A stretch of 55,836 bases of DNA from Massilia glaciei. Lineage in GTDB: Bacteria > Pseudomonadota > Gammaproteobacteria > Burkholderiales > Burkholderiaceae_D. The position numbers and the translations under genes were made by a program. Below are positions 35,862-45,798 of the stretch, one piece after another. The stretch lies in the NCBI RefSeq assembly GCF_003011895.2, contig NZ_PXWF02000196.1, forward strand, positions 1-55,836. The letters run 5' to 3'. The notes under the pieces are model-generated. The model searched no databases. It was not told where the DNA came from and saw only the letters and a list, made by a program, of their open reading frames with translations. Positions within the stretch are counted from its first letter, which is position 1. Each line of letters starts with the position of its first letter.

Positions 35862-36269
35862 ATGAAAAAGCTTGCGCTCGTTTTGTGGCTGATTGCCGGG
35901 ACGCTATGCGCGCTGCCGGCCAGCGCGCAGATCGTCGTCGTCACGAACACCGCGAACCAGGCGTCGCGCATGTTCTCCGAACAGGCCGCGCAGTTTTTCC
36001 TTGGAAAATCCAACCAGTTCACCCCGATCGACCAGGCCAAGGAGTCGCCGATCCGGCGCGATTTTTACAAGAAGATCGCGGGCAAGTCGCTCGCCCAGGT
36101 CGAAGGCGGCTGGGCCAAGATCGAGTTCTCCGGCAAGGGGTCGGCGCCCAAGGCCTACGCCAGCGACGCCGCCGTCAAGAAGGCGGTCGCGGCCGATCCG
36201 AGCTCCATCGCCTATATCGACAAAAGCTCGGTCGACGACACCGTCAAGGTGCTGCTGACGCTGCCCTGA
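35862..36269 (+). CDS. Small PstS-like periplasmic phosphate-binding-type protein
   Basis: About 135 aa, exported (LVLWLIAGTLCALPASAQ). It reads IVVVTNTAN, then AQFFLGKSNQFTPIDQ, GKSLAQVEGGWAKIEFSGKG and AYIDKSSVDDTVKVL. This is the short PBP-like domain annotated as a phosphate ABC transporter substrate-binding protein. It is about half the length of PstS, so it cannot form both lobes by itself. ATG 35862 has AGGAG 6 nt upstream; ATG 35859 is too close. It follows the porin gene by 54 bp and is probably cotranscribed with it. Confidence 0.78.
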   Translation: MKKLALVLWLIAGTLCALPASAQIVVVTNTANQASRMFSEQAAQFFLGKSNQFTPIDQAKESPIRRDFYKKIAGKSLAQVEGGWAKIEFSGKGSAPKAYASDAAVKKAVAADPSSIAYIDKSSVDDTVKVLLTLP

Positions 36270-36489
36270 GTCTTTCCTTCGCCCCGCTGCGCGGGCCCGC
36301 CTCGGGGGGCGCACGGCAGCGCCGCGCGCGCGGCGAAAAACCCGCCAACGGCGCTTAAATGGTATGCTAAGGCATCAATTACGTCCGCCCCTCCCGGGGG
36401 CCGACCCAACCGGACCATTCCCCATCTTGCCGCTGCGTCCTCAGCGCAAGGCGTGGCATAGCCCGAGCCGCCGATGCAAACGGAGCGCA

Positions 36490-37677
36490 ATGAGACTCGA
36501 CCTATTTATCAACGCGCACATGGCCGAAATTCTGGCCGAGTGGGAATCGTTCGCCGAGACGCTCGGACCGGCCGCCGGCGCCATGACGCCGATGGCCCTG
36601 CGCGACCACGCGCGCGAAATCCTCGAGGCCGTCGCGCTCGACATCAAGACGCACCAGACGCGCCAGGAGCAGCACGAGAAATCGCAGGGGCTGGCGCAGG
36701 AGGATGTCGAGGAAAAACCGAGCGCGGCGGCCATCCACGGCGCGCTGCGGCAGGCCAGCAATTTTTCGCTGACCCAGCTCAGTTCCGAGTTCCGCGCGCT
36801 GCGCGCCTCGGTGCTGCGCCTGTGGCTGCCCACCCTGACCGAGATGTCCGAGGCCAGCAGCTACGAGATGGTGCGCTTCAACGAGGCGATCGACCAGGCG
36901 CTGGCCGAGTCGATCGTGACCTATTCGAAGCGCGCGGACCAGACGCGCGAACTGTTCCTGGCCATCCTCGGGCACGACCTGCGTGCGCCGCTGGCGACCA
37001 TGGCGCTGGCTGGCGACCTGCTCGCGCGCGACATCACCGATCCGGAGGTGCTCGCGCAGGTCGGCGCGCGGGTGCGCCGCAGCGCCCGCCTGATGGGCAG
37101 CATGGTCGACGACCTGCTCGGCTACACGCGCACCCAGCTTGGCAGCGGCATGCCGATCGCGCTGCAGCTGACCAATGTCAAGCTCGTCTGCGAGGCCACC
37201 ATCGAGGACGCGAGCGCGACCCACCCCGACACCCGATTCGTGCTCAGCGCCGAGGGCGACGTGACGGCCGAATTCGACCCGGTGCGGCTGCACCAGTTGT
37301 TCGTGAACCTGCTCGTCAACGCGGCCCAGTACGGCACCAAGGGCGAGCCCGTGACGATGGCGGTGTCGCCCGAGGCCGGTTGCGTGCTCATCGAGGTAAA
37401 CAACAAGGGCGACGTCATCCCGGCCGAGTCGCTGCTGACGATCTTCCGTCCGCTGGTGCAACTTGCGGCGAGCGAGGTGGGCGGCGACGCGCGCCCGAGC
37501 ACGAGCCTCGGACTGGGGCTGTACGTGGCCCAGGAGATCGCGATGGCGCACGGCGGCACGATCGACGTGACCTCGACCCCGGGCAGCGGCACCACGTTCA
37601 CGGTGCGCCTGCCGAAACCGCCGGCCAGCCTCGCCACCGGCATCGGGCAGGAACAAACGCTTCCCTTGGCAAGCTGA
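36490..37677 (+). CDS. Soluble sensor histidine kinase with RsbRD-like N-terminus
   Basis: A 395-aa kinase without membrane helices. The N-terminal helical region (about 1-150, starting MRLDLFINAHMAEILAEWE) resembles RsbRD-type sensor domains. The HisKA domain has His162 in ILGHDLRAPL, and the HATPase_c domain has the N-box FVNLLVNAAQY and a G-box in STSLGLGLYVAQEIA. GGAG precedes the ATG at 36490. No response-regulator gene is adjacent, so its partner lies elsewhere. Confidence 0.87.
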   Translation: MRLDLFINAHMAEILAEWESFAETLGPAAGAMTPMALRDHAREILEAVALDIKTHQTRQEQHEKSQGLAQEDVEEKPSAAAIHGALRQASNFSLTQLSSEFRALRASVLRLWLPTLTEMSEASSYEMVRFNEAIDQALAESIVTYSKRADQTRELFLAILGHDLRAPLATMALAGDLLARDITDPEVLAQVGARVRRSARLMGSMVDDLLGYTRTQLGSGMPIALQLTNVKLVCEATIEDASATHPDTRFVLSAEGDVTAEFDPVRLHQLFVNLLVNAAQYGTKGEPVTMAVSPEAGCVLIEVNNKGDVIPAESLLTIFRPLVQLAASEVGGDARPSTSLGLGLYVAQEIAMAHGGTIDVTSTPGSGTTFTVRLPKPPASLATGIGQEQTLPLAS

Positions 37678-38031
37678 ATGTCAGACTTGGGCAGCGTATC
37701 GGGGTGGTGGCGCCAGATCCACTCCGCGATCGCCCCGGCGGATTCCCCGGACCTGCTTTTCAAAGAAGCTTGTGACCGAGGCCAGGCTTAGTTGCATGTA
37801 GACCTGTTGCGAAACGGGAATCTGGGCCTTGATGGCGCGGTGATGGCGTTCCGTGGCTTTTCTTTTTTTCTTCCGATTTGGCCGGTTATTGGCCCGGCAT
37901 CGCCCGAAACGGGCACGCACCCACGCGATAATTGCGCGACTTTGCGTGACAACTGCGCGAAGCGGTCCGACAAAAGCACGAATCAACCCGGTGCTGGTAC
38001 GATTTTTTTACGACAACGCCAGCGAGCGCTT

Positions 38032-38063
38032 AGTTGGCGCTCAGTTGGCGCTCAGTTGGCGCC
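38032..38063. repeat. Triple short tandem repeat AGTTGGCGCTC
   Basis: Two exact 11-bp copies and a third truncated copy (AGTTGGCGCC) in tandem, in the gene-free stretch. No function evident. Confidence 0.8.
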
Positions 38064-38335
38064 TGGTCGGACACGCAAACGGCGTATCGTTCAATTTCGT
38101 GCCTCGTGCGGGCGAGATCGGATGGCGCGCGGGCGGTTTCGTGCGACCATCACCAGAATTCGCGGCGTTATCGGGCAATGCCGGCTTGAATCGGTTGAAA
38201 TCGGGCCTTTTTGGGAGGCGCCGCATTCCGGCGGGGGCAAACCGTGCGGGGCCTACGGTGCGGGGCAGGTGGATTGCCGGATGGCTTAGAATCTCACGGC
38301 AAGATTTCCGAGAATTTCGTTTTGCGACGGCCCCG

Positions 38336-38400
38336 GAGGCTGAGAGTTTTTCGGACGTGCCCGGGCGGCGCGCCCGGCAGATGCGGGGCAGGCATGCCGC
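38336..38400. repeat. Degenerate end of the 157-bp palindromic element
   Basis: GAGGCTGAGAGTTTTTCGG at 38336-38354 is identical to the terminus of copy 1, followed by a similar but diverged ACGTGCCCGGGC and CGGCAGATGCGG. The central palindrome and the other end are missing. This is an old, decayed copy. Confidence 0.7.
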
Positions 38401-38418
38401 AGTTCTCCGATTTAAATA

Positions 38419-39825
38419 CTAACCGGGCTGGTCCTGCGCGCGCGCCAGGACGATGTCGAAGCGGGTCTCGCCGTTGCTGTCGGCGGCGAGTCGATAGCCA
38501 AAGCCATGCCGCGTGAGCACCTCGCGCACGAACAGCAGGCCGATGCCCTGCCCGCCCTTTTTGGTCGTGAAGAACGGGGTGAACAATTGGTGCGCCGTCA
38601 ACTGGCCCAGCAGGTCGCCCGAGTCCGCCACCGACAGCGTGATGGCGCCCGCCTCGTGTGCCAGCGACAGGTGCACGTGCCCGCCCCCGCTGCCCGACGC
38701 GTCCTGGCGCGCCTGCACCGCCTCGACCGCGTTCTTGACGATGTTGAGCAGCGCCTGCTCCATCAATTGCCGGTCCAGCGGCAGCGCCGCCACCGCGTCG
38801 CAGCGGGTCCAGCAAATCTCGATGCCGCGGCCCTTGCATTGCTCGCGGTTGAGCCAGAGGATGTCGTCGACCATCTCCTTGACCGAGGTCGGGCGCAACT
38901 CGGGCTCGGGCATCTTGACCACGCGCGTGAAGCGCTCGATGAATTCGCCCAAGCTCACGTTGCGCCGCTGCACCGCCACGATCGCGGTGCAAAAGTCTGC
39001 GCTGTCGCGCTCGGCCAGCTGGGCCCGGTAGTACAGCAGCGATTCGAGCACCGAGCCGGTCGCCGCGACCGTGTTGTTGACCTCGTGCGCCAGCACCCGG
39101 ATCAGTTTTTCGTAGGCGCCGCGCTCGGAGTTTTCGAGCTCGGCCGTGAGCTCCTCGAGCAGCAGGAAGTGGCGCGCGAAGCCGCGGTCGATGAACTGGC
39201 CGCGCTGGCCGCGGTAGCGGCGCCCGTCCGGGTCGGTCAGCATGGCTTTTTCGCCCGGCGCCAGCGCGGCCAGTTGCTCCAGCAGGCTCAGGCAGCGGGC
39301 CCGTTCGCCGGCGCCGGGCGCGCCGCGCAGTTGTCCGGCGCCGCCGAGCCAATGGTCGAGCGGCCGGCCCTTGGCCTGCGCCGGATCGAGCCCCAGCAGC
39401 GCCTGCGCGCTCGCGTTGACCAGGCTGATGCGCTGGTCGAAGTCGAACACCAGCACCGCGCTCGGGGTCGCCTCGAGCAGGCGGTCGAGGAAGCCCTGCT
39501 GCTCGCCGAGCGCGAGCCGCTCCTGGTACAGCGCGTCGAGCATCTTGTTGAACATGCGCACCAGCGCGTCGATCTCGGTGGCGCCGCCGCCCTTCATGCG
39601 CGCGCCGTATTCCTGGTCCAGCAGCAGGTCCTGGAAGCGGCGCGTGGTGTCGAACGGTTCGAGCGCGCGCTCGACCAGGTGGAAGCCGCCGGCCAGCGTC
39701 ACCAGCAGCAGCAACTCGAGCCCGATGAACAGGCCCAGCTGGGTGCGGTAGAGTCCGATCGTGAGCGCGAAGCACACCAGGTGCAGGCCCAGCACATAGG
39801 CCTGCAGGCGGCGCCGCAAGCTCAC
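38419..39825 (-). CDS. Membrane sensor histidine kinase (NtrB-like), partner of the sigma-54 regulator
   Basis: A 468-aa kinase. Two N-terminal membrane helices (about 8-47) enclose almost no periplasmic loop, so it probably senses within the membrane. Then a HAMP-like segment, a PAS domain (about 108-215), HisKA with His247 (VLAHEVNNT) and HATPase_c with NIVKNAVEAV and GQGIGLLFVREV. It starts at GTG 39825, overlapping the stop of the regulator gene (GTGA). It is the last gene of the six-gene exporter operon. The loopless sensor resembles kinases that detect antimicrobial stress through their ABC transporter; that link is inferred. Confidence 0.88.
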   Translation of the reverse strand: MSLRRRLQAYVLGLHLVCFALTIGLYRTQLGLFIGLELLLLVTLAGGFHLVERALEPFDTTRRFQDLLLDQEYGARMKGGGATEIDALVRMFNKMLDALYQERLALGEQQGFLDRLLEATPSAVLVFDFDQRISLVNASAQALLGLDPAQAKGRPLDHWLGGAGQLRGAPGAGERARCLSLLEQLAALAPGEKAMLTDPDGRRYRGQRGQFIDRGFARHFLLLEELTAELENSERGAYEKLIRVLAHEVNNTVAATGSVLESLLYYRAQLAERDSADFCTAIVAVQRRNVSLGEFIERFTRVVKMPEPELRPTSVKEMVDDILWLNREQCKGRGIEICWTRCDAVAALPLDRQLMEQALLNIVKNAVEAVQARQDASGSGGGHVHLSLAHEAGAITLSVADSGDLLGQLTAHQLFTPFFTTKKGGQGIGLLFVREVLTRHGFGYRLAADSNGETRFDIVLARAQDQPG

Positions 39826-41237
39826 CGCGCGTCCCCGTCGGCGCCGTCGGCGCCGCCGTCCTGCGCGCCGCCTAGGCCGTGCCGCTCAAGCCGCCGGTAC
39901 AGCGCCGTGCGGCTCAGGCCGAGCGTCTTGGCCACGCGCGAGATGTTGCCCTGGTGCTGGGCCATGGCCTGGCCGATCATGTGGCGCTCGACCTGCTCGA
40001 GCGTCATGCCGTCGACCCCGAGGCCCTGCCCCTGGCCGTCGGCGCCTTGCTCGGCGTGCATGAAGTCAAGGTGGGTGAGCTCGCGCTTGTCGACCAGCAG
40101 CAGGGTGCGCTCGAGCGTCTGCCTGAGCTGGCGGATGTTGCCCGGCCACGGCTGCGCGCTCAGCCAGTCGAGCGCCTGCGCGCTCAGGCCGACCTCGCCC
40201 AGCCCGTAGCCGGCCGCGACCGTGGAAACGATGTGCCGGGCCAGCAGCGCGATGTCGCTGCGCCGCTCGCGCAATGGCGGCAGCCGGATCGTGATCAGGT
40301 TCAGGCGGTAGAACAGGTCCTCGCGGAACTCGCCCGAGGCGACCAGCTCGGCGAGCTCCTGGTTGGTGGCCGAGACCACCCGGATGTCGGCCTGCTCGGC
40401 CCGGCTGGCGCCGACCGGCAGGTAGCTCTGGTCCTGCAGCACGCGCAGCAGCTTGACCTGGTCGGCGCGGTTCAGTTCGCCGATCTCATCCATGAACAGG
40501 GTGCTGCCGTTGGCGCTGGCGACATAGCCCTTGCGGTCGGCCCTGGCGTCGGTGAAGGCGCCGCGCACATGGCCGAACATTTCGCTCTCGAACAGCGAGG
40601 GCGTGATCGCGCCCATGTTGATCTTGACCGGGGCCAGCGCCGCGCGCGGGCTGTTGCGGTGGATCGCGTCGGCCACGAGTTCCTTGCCGGTGCCGCTTTC
40701 GCCCAATATCAGCACCGGGGCCTTGGTGCGCGCCACCTGGCCGAGCGTGGCGAGCACGCGCAGCAACGCCGGGTGCTCGCCGACGATGCCGCCAAAGTCG
40801 AACTGGGCGTCGAGCGCGGCGCGCGTGAGCCGGGGCGTGCCGGGCGCCCCGCCCAGCTCGAGCGTGGCCTTGATGAGCTCGACGAGCTGGGCGTTGTTCC
40901 ACGGCTTGGTGAAGAAATTGGCCGCGCCCGCCTTGACCCCCTTGACCGCCAGCGCGATCGAGCCCCAGGCGGTCATCAGCAGCACCGGCAGCAGCGGGTG
41001 GCGCTGCTTGATCCGGGCCAGCAGGGCCAAGCCCTCCTCGCCGCTGGTCTGCATCGAGAAATTCATGTCCTGCAAGACCAGGTCGACCGGCTGCGCCGCG
41101 AGCAGGGCCAGCGCCTGCTGCGGGTCGTCGCAGCACAGCGCCTCGAAGCCCGACTGTTTGAGCAGCAGGGCCACCGAGACCTGGACCGCGGCGTCGTCGT
41201 CGACGATGAGGATGCGTTGCGTTCTGATGTGGTTCAT
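39822..41237 (-). CDS. NtrC-family sigma-54 response regulator
   Basis: A 471-aa regulator. The receiver domain (1-125) has Asp57 as phosphoacceptor and a Lys at 111. The AAA+ domain (about 148-390) has Walker A GESGTGKE (179-186) and Walker B LFMDEIGEL. A Fis-type helix-turn-helix is at the end (NISRVAKTLGLSRTALYRRLE). The loop that touches sigma-54 is GAFTDA (226-231) instead of the canonical GAFTGA. It sits 13 bp downstream of the permease gene. It probably activates its own operon through the dyad and sigma-54 promoter upstream of the adaptor gene. Confidence 0.92.
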   Translation of the reverse strand: MNHIRTQRILIVDDDAAVQVSVALLLKQSGFEALCCDDPQQALALLAAQPVDLVLQDMNFSMQTSGEEGLALLARIKQRHPLLPVLLMTAWGSIALAVKGVKAGAANFFTKPWNNAQLVELIKATLELGGAPGTPRLTRAALDAQFDFGGIVGEHPALLRVLATLGQVARTKAPVLILGESGTGKELVADAIHRNSPRAALAPVKINMGAITPSLFESEMFGHVRGAFTDARADRKGYVASANGSTLFMDEIGELNRADQVKLLRVLQDQSYLPVGASRAEQADIRVVSATNQELAELVASGEFREDLFYRLNLITIRLPPLRERRSDIALLARHIVSTVAAGYGLGEVGLSAQALDWLSAQPWPGNIRQLRQTLERTLLLVDKRELTHLDFMHAEQGADGQGQGLGVDGMTLEQVERHMIGQAMAQHQGNISRVAKTLGLSRTALYRRLERHGLGGAQDGGADGADGDAR

Positions 41238-41250
41238 TGTTTCTTGTCGC

Positions 41251-42456
41251 TTACTCGTAATGCAGCGCCTCGGTCGGGCTCAGCCGGGCGGCGCGCCAGC
41301 CGGGATAGATGGAGCACAGCAAGGATATCAGATAGATCACCGCCATCGACAGCGCCGCCGCCAGCAAGAACACATCCCAGCCGAGGCTGTCTCCGAAGGC
41401 GCCCGTGATCGGCAACTGCACCAGCAGCAGCAGCGCGGCGAGCATCGCCACCGAACTGAGCAACAACTGTTCGGCGATGATCTGGCGGTAGATGTGGCCG
41501 GCGCTGGCGCCGAGCGCGCGCCGCAGGCCGATCTCGGGGATGCGCTGGGTGGTGTTTTGCCACAGCACGCCGAACAGGCCGAAGGCGACCATCACGAGCA
41601 TGAATACGGCCACCACCGCCATCGCGATCAAGGGGCCGAGCGCGCTTTTGAGCATGCTCGCGCGCAGCGCGTCCAGCGGCGAGATCTCGTAGCTCCAGTC
41701 GTTGCGGATCGACTTGAGCCGTTCGCTAAGCTTGGCCTCGAACGCGCGCCCGGTGCCCGGCTTGACCTTGAGCATGATCGTCCAGACGGAATCCTTGCTC
41801 GACAAGGGCGAGAAGCGCATCAGGATGAAGTTGACCGGATTCATCAATTCGCCCTGGTTGCGGTACTCGTCGACCACGCCGACGACCTTGAGCATGCGCT
41901 TGTCCCGGGTCTCGGCCTCGCTGTCGGTGAATTGCTTGCCGACTGCGGAGACGCCCGGAAACAGCAGCTCGGCCATGCTGCGGTTGATCACCACCGGGAT
42001 CCCGGGCGCGCCCTCGTCCTCGGCGGAGAACGCGCGTCCCTCGACGATCTTGATGCCGGACAGGGCGAAGGCGTCGTCGCTGATCTCCGACATGTCGGCC
42101 GACACGCGCCTGCCGTTGCCCGGCAGGTTGAATTCGGTGCGCATGGTGCTGCGGGTGAACGGCGAAAAGCCCACGAAGCCGACATTTTCGACTTCGGGCA
42201 GCGCCTCGAGGCCGCGCTTGAGCTGGTCGTACACGGCGGCGTCGATTCCGCCGGCGCCGTGCTCGTTATCGGCTTTGATGTCGGCCGTCCACACGTCCCG
42301 GTGGTCGAAGCCGATCGGCAATTGATAGAGCTGGTAGTTGCGCACGGCGAAGCAGGTGACGGCGAACACGATCACGAAGGCGAGCAGGATCTCCAGGCTG
42401 AGCATCAGGTTCCTGGATTTGCGTTTCCAGATCAGTTTAAGCAGGTGGCGGAACAT
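41251..42456 (-). CDS. MacB/FtsX-type ABC permease, second of two
   Basis: A 401-aa protein. One N-terminal membrane helix (SLEILLAFVIVFAVTCF), a large periplasmic MacB_PCD-type domain (about 40-270), and a three-helix FtsX domain at the end (LIAMAVVAVFMLVMVAFGLFG, then LLSSVAMLAALLLLVQLPI and WDVFLLAAALSMAVIYLIS). ATG 42456 overlaps the stop of the first permease by 1 bp (TGATG). It forms a heterodimeric permease with its neighbour. Confidence 0.88.
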   Translation of the reverse strand: MFRHLLKLIWKRKSRNLMLSLEILLAFVIVFAVTCFAVRNYQLYQLPIGFDHRDVWTADIKADNEHGAGGIDAAVYDQLKRGLEALPEVENVGFVGFSPFTRSTMRTEFNLPGNGRRVSADMSEISDDAFALSGIKIVEGRAFSAEDEGAPGIPVVINRSMAELLFPGVSAVGKQFTDSEAETRDKRMLKVVGVVDEYRNQGELMNPVNFILMRFSPLSSKDSVWTIMLKVKPGTGRAFEAKLSERLKSIRNDWSYEISPLDALRASMLKSALGPLIAMAVVAVFMLVMVAFGLFGVLWQNTTQRIPEIGLRRALGASAGHIYRQIIAEQLLLSSVAMLAALLLLVQLPITGAFGDSLGWDVFLLAAALSMAVIYLISLLCSIYPGWRAARLSPTEALHYE

Positions 42457-43706
42457 CAAGCGGCTCCCTTCAGGGCGAATACGGGGTCGAGGCGCGACAT
42501 CTTCCAGGCGGGGATGACGCCAGAAAGCAGGCCGAACACGATGGTGATGAGCATGCCGTAGCCGAACACGGCCAGGTTGACGTCGATTTTGGTGTAGGGG
42601 ATCAGGTCCGAGTTGCTAATCCACATCAAGATGCCCTGCGCGCACAGCAGGCCGATCAGGCCGCCGACCACGCACAGCAGGATGTTCTCGATCACGAGCT
42701 GCCAGACCAGTTGCGCGCTGGTCGCGCCGAACGCCTTGCGCACGCCGATCTCTGAGCTGCGCTCCATGATGCGGCCCATGTTCAGGTTGACCAGGTTGAG
42801 CGCCGGCAGCAGCATGAACACCAGCATCAGGGCGGCGATCAGGGCGAGCAGGCGGCCGGCGCCCGAGTCGGCCTCGTCCTGGCTGCCCATGATTTCGCGC
42901 GCAAACAGGTCGAGCTTGCTGTCGGCCCAGAAATTGGCTTCGTTCCATTTGGTCGGATCGTCGAATTGCATGGTCTTGGCGATCAACGCGACCTCGTCGC
43001 GGATCTGGGGCACGTCGGCCGCGCTCCCGGCCAGCAGCAGGGCCGTGAAGTCGCCGTTCATCTCGTTCTTGTAGTTGGTCGTAGGGTAGGTCGTCACTGG
43101 CACCCACACGTCTGCGTAGGCGTTGACATGCATCTCGTCCTCGACCACGCCAATGACCTCAAAGGTTTGCCCGCCGGCGCTGAACTTCTGCCCCAGCGCC
43201 GCGCTGCCCGGAAACAGCTTGGCCGCCGTGGTGGCGTTGAGCACGGCGACGAAGCGGCCGCGCGCGACGTCGTCCTCGCTCGGCACCCGGCCCGACAACA
43301 CGGTGAAGTCGAGGATCTTCCAGTAGTTGGCGTCGGCGCGCCGCAGTTCGACCGTGGTGACCCGGCCCTGCTGGTAGACCGACACCGTGCGCGCCAGCGT
43401 CACGGCCGACACCAGTTCGACCGATTTCATCGGCCGGAAGTATTTGTCGATGACCTTGTAGCCGACCGGCGTGTTCATCCGCCGGTGGCCGCCCTTGCCG
43501 GAAGGGCCGCTCAGTTGCACCTGCATCACCTGCAGGAAGCGCGCGCTCTTGCCCTCGACGCCGACCGGATAGAAGGCGTGCTGCAGCATGGCCGTGATGA
43601 CCAGCAGCACCACCAGCGTGAGCACGATGCACAGCAGGTTGATCGCCGTGAACAGCTTGCGGCGCATGAAGACCTTGTATGCCGTCAATAGATAATTCTT
43701 GAACAT
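42456..43706 (-). CDS. MacB/FtsX-type ABC permease, first of two
   Basis: A 416-aa protein with the same plan as the other permease: an N-terminal helix (LFTAINLLCIVLTLVVLLVITAML), a periplasmic MacB_PCD domain and a C-terminal FtsX domain (LLALIAALMLVFMLLPALNLVN, MERSSEIGVRKAFGA, LLCVVGGLIGLLCAQGILMW). The EIGVRKAFGA coupling helix contacts the ATPase. Such transporters push substrates through a TolC-type duct by mechanotransmission rather than through a membrane channel. Confidence 0.88.
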   Translation of the reverse strand: MFKNYLLTAYKVFMRRKLFTAINLLCIVLTLVVLLVITAMLQHAFYPVGVEGKSARFLQVMQVQLSGPSGKGGHRRMNTPVGYKVIDKYFRPMKSVELVSAVTLARTVSVYQQGRVTTVELRRADANYWKILDFTVLSGRVPSEDDVARGRFVAVLNATTAAKLFPGSAALGQKFSAGGQTFEVIGVVEDEMHVNAYADVWVPVTTYPTTNYKNEMNGDFTALLLAGSAADVPQIRDEVALIAKTMQFDDPTKWNEANFWADSKLDLFAREIMGSQDEADSGAGRLLALIAALMLVFMLLPALNLVNLNMGRIMERSSEIGVRKAFGATSAQLVWQLVIENILLCVVGGLIGLLCAQGILMWISNSDLIPYTKIDVNLAVFGYGMLITIVFGLLSGVIPAWKMSRLDPVFALKGAA

Positions 43707-43715
43707 GCCTGCCTC

Positions 43716-44378
<663 letters not shown>

Positions 44379-44466
44379 GACTGGTCTCGTTGGTTGGTCT
44401 TGGTTTGTGTTTGACGCGTTTGACGTGTTTGATGCGTTTGATGCGTTTGCTGTGTCTGGGTGATGT

Positions 44467-45714
44467 TCATTTGGTGATGCGCACGCTGTCCTGGTCCTTG
44501 TGGCGCGCCATGCCCGAGACGATCAGGCGCTCGCCGGCCTTGGCCCCGGAGACGATCTCGACCGCCTTGCCGTCGCCGTTTCCGATCTCGAGCACGGTCC
44601 TGTGGGCGACCCCGTCGCGCAGCACGAACACGTTTTGGCGGCCCTTGCCGTTGAAGGCCGGCCCGTTGTCGCTGACAAGGGTGCCGGACTTTTCCTCGGT
44701 GACGATGTTGACGTCGACCCGCATCTTGTTGCGCAGCATCGGATGGCTGGGCTGGTCGAGGTGGACGATCAGTTTGATGCTGCCGTTCTGGATCTCGGGC
44801 AGGATCGTGTGCACCTTGCCGGGCAACAAATGGCCGCCCTGCTCGACGCGCACCAGCTGCCCGGGGTTGAGGATGTTGGCGTGGAAGTCCGACACCGAGG
44901 CCTCGACCCGGTAGTTGCTCAGCTCGGAGACTTTGGCCACCAACTGGCCCATGGCCACGCTCGCGCCCTCCTCGGCCATGAGCGAGCTGAGCATGCCGGC
45001 GAACGGCGCGCGCACCTGCGTCTGGTCGAGCAACTGTTGCTGCTGCGCCATCTGCTTCTGGAGGATGGCCTTTTGCAGGCGCGCGCCCTCGATGCTGCTC
45101 GAGGTGGCGCGCCGGTTGTCGTCGATCAGCTCGCGCTGCTGGCGCAGCTCGATCTCGCGCCGCTTCACGTTCAGTTCGGCGGTGAGCATGTCCTCGCCCG
45201 ACACCGCGCCGCTCTTGCGCAGGGTTTGGTAGCGCTCCCACTTGACGCGCGCGCTTTGCAGGTCGAGCGCGAGCAGTTCGATGTTGCTCACAAGCTGCTT
45301 GCGTTTTTGCTCCATCTCGAGCGTCATGCCGAGGATCCGGTTTTCCTGCTGGGCAAGTTGCTCCCTGAAGCTGTCGGCGGCCAGCCGCAGCGCCTGGCTG
45401 TCGAGCTCGAGCAGCAGCTCGCCGGCCTTGACCGACTGACCGAGCTTGGCGTGGACCTTGGCCACGCGGGTCTGGATCGGGCTCGTCACCAGTTCCTCGT
45501 GCACGGGGATGACGACGCCGGCGGCGCTGACGGTGTTGGCGATGTTGCCGCGTCGTACTTCCGCGACGACGATATCGCTCGCTGCCATGCTCGGGCGCAC
45601 TGCCCGGTTGACGCCCCACGCCGCCGCCGAGAGCGACGCGAGCAGGCCGACGGCGGCCACGAGCTGGAGGCGGCGGCGCCGGTTGATGGTTTTGTCGCTG
45701 ATGGGCTGGTCCAT
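44467..45714 (-). CDS. Periplasmic adaptor (HlyD/MacA family) of the ABC exporter
   Basis: About 415 aa from ATG 45714. One membrane anchor (LVAAVGLLASLSAAAWGV), a lipoyl half-motif, a coiled-coil hairpin (about 95-225, Glu/Gln/Arg-rich), the second lipoyl half (VRAPFAGMLSSLMAEEGASV) and a beta-barrel. It bridges the permeases to an outer-membrane channel. No tolC-like gene is in the operon, so a channel encoded elsewhere must be used. It is the first gene of the operon. Its promoter is the sigma-54 site 40 bp upstream. A longer open frame upstream of the ATG covers the promoter and was rejected. Confidence 0.9.
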   Translation of the reverse strand: MDQPISDKTINRRRRLQLVAAVGLLASLSAAAWGVNRAVRPSMAASDIVVAEVRRGNIANTVSAAGVVIPVHEELVTSPIQTRVAKVHAKLGQSVKAGELLLELDSQALRLAADSFREQLAQQENRILGMTLEMEQKRKQLVSNIELLALDLQSARVKWERYQTLRKSGAVSGEDMLTAELNVKRREIELRQQRELIDDNRRATSSSIEGARLQKAILQKQMAQQQQLLDQTQVRAPFAGMLSSLMAEEGASVAMGQLVAKVSELSNYRVEASVSDFHANILNPGQLVRVEQGGHLLPGKVHTILPEIQNGSIKLIVHLDQPSHPMLRNKMRVDVNIVTEEKSGTLVSDNGPAFNGKGRQNVFVLRDGVAHRTVLEIGNGDGKAVEIVSGAKAGERLIVSGMARHKDQDSVRITK

Positions 45715-45753
45715 GGTTGCTGCGCTTGTTCTGGTTGCACTTGCAGCCATAAC

Positions 45754-45769
45754 AGCAAAGACCGTGCCA
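45754..45769 (-). promoter_or_regulatory. Sigma-54 promoter of the exporter/two-component operon
   Basis: On the minus strand TGGCACG-GTCT-TTGCT matches the consensus TGGCACGN4TTGCW fully. The GC of the -12 element lies about 40 nt upstream of the adaptor ATG, so the leader is about 30 nt. The operon itself encodes a sigma-54 activator. Confidence 0.85.
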
Positions 45770-45798
45770 GTGGCCAAAACGGGACCTGCGGGGCTAAA

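Larger units (their letters stand above)
37678..38418. other. 741-bp stretch without a convincing gene
   Basis: Open frames here lack ribosome binding sites and homology. A minus-strand frame near 37681-37900 reads partly like protein (VSQQVYMQLSLASVTSFFEK), with a possible frame change to AEWIWRHHPDTLPK, so a gene remnant is possible. It also holds a triple 11-bp repeat and a degenerate end of the 157-bp element. Confidence 0.5.

Noticed and set aside
36270-36330. GC-rich hairpin after the PstS-like gene as a terminator
   Set aside because: The stems are irregular and no T-run follows.
37681-37986. Transposase remnant on the minus strand
   Set aside because: Parts look protein-like, but no DDE or other transposase motif is visible; reported only as a possible remnant.
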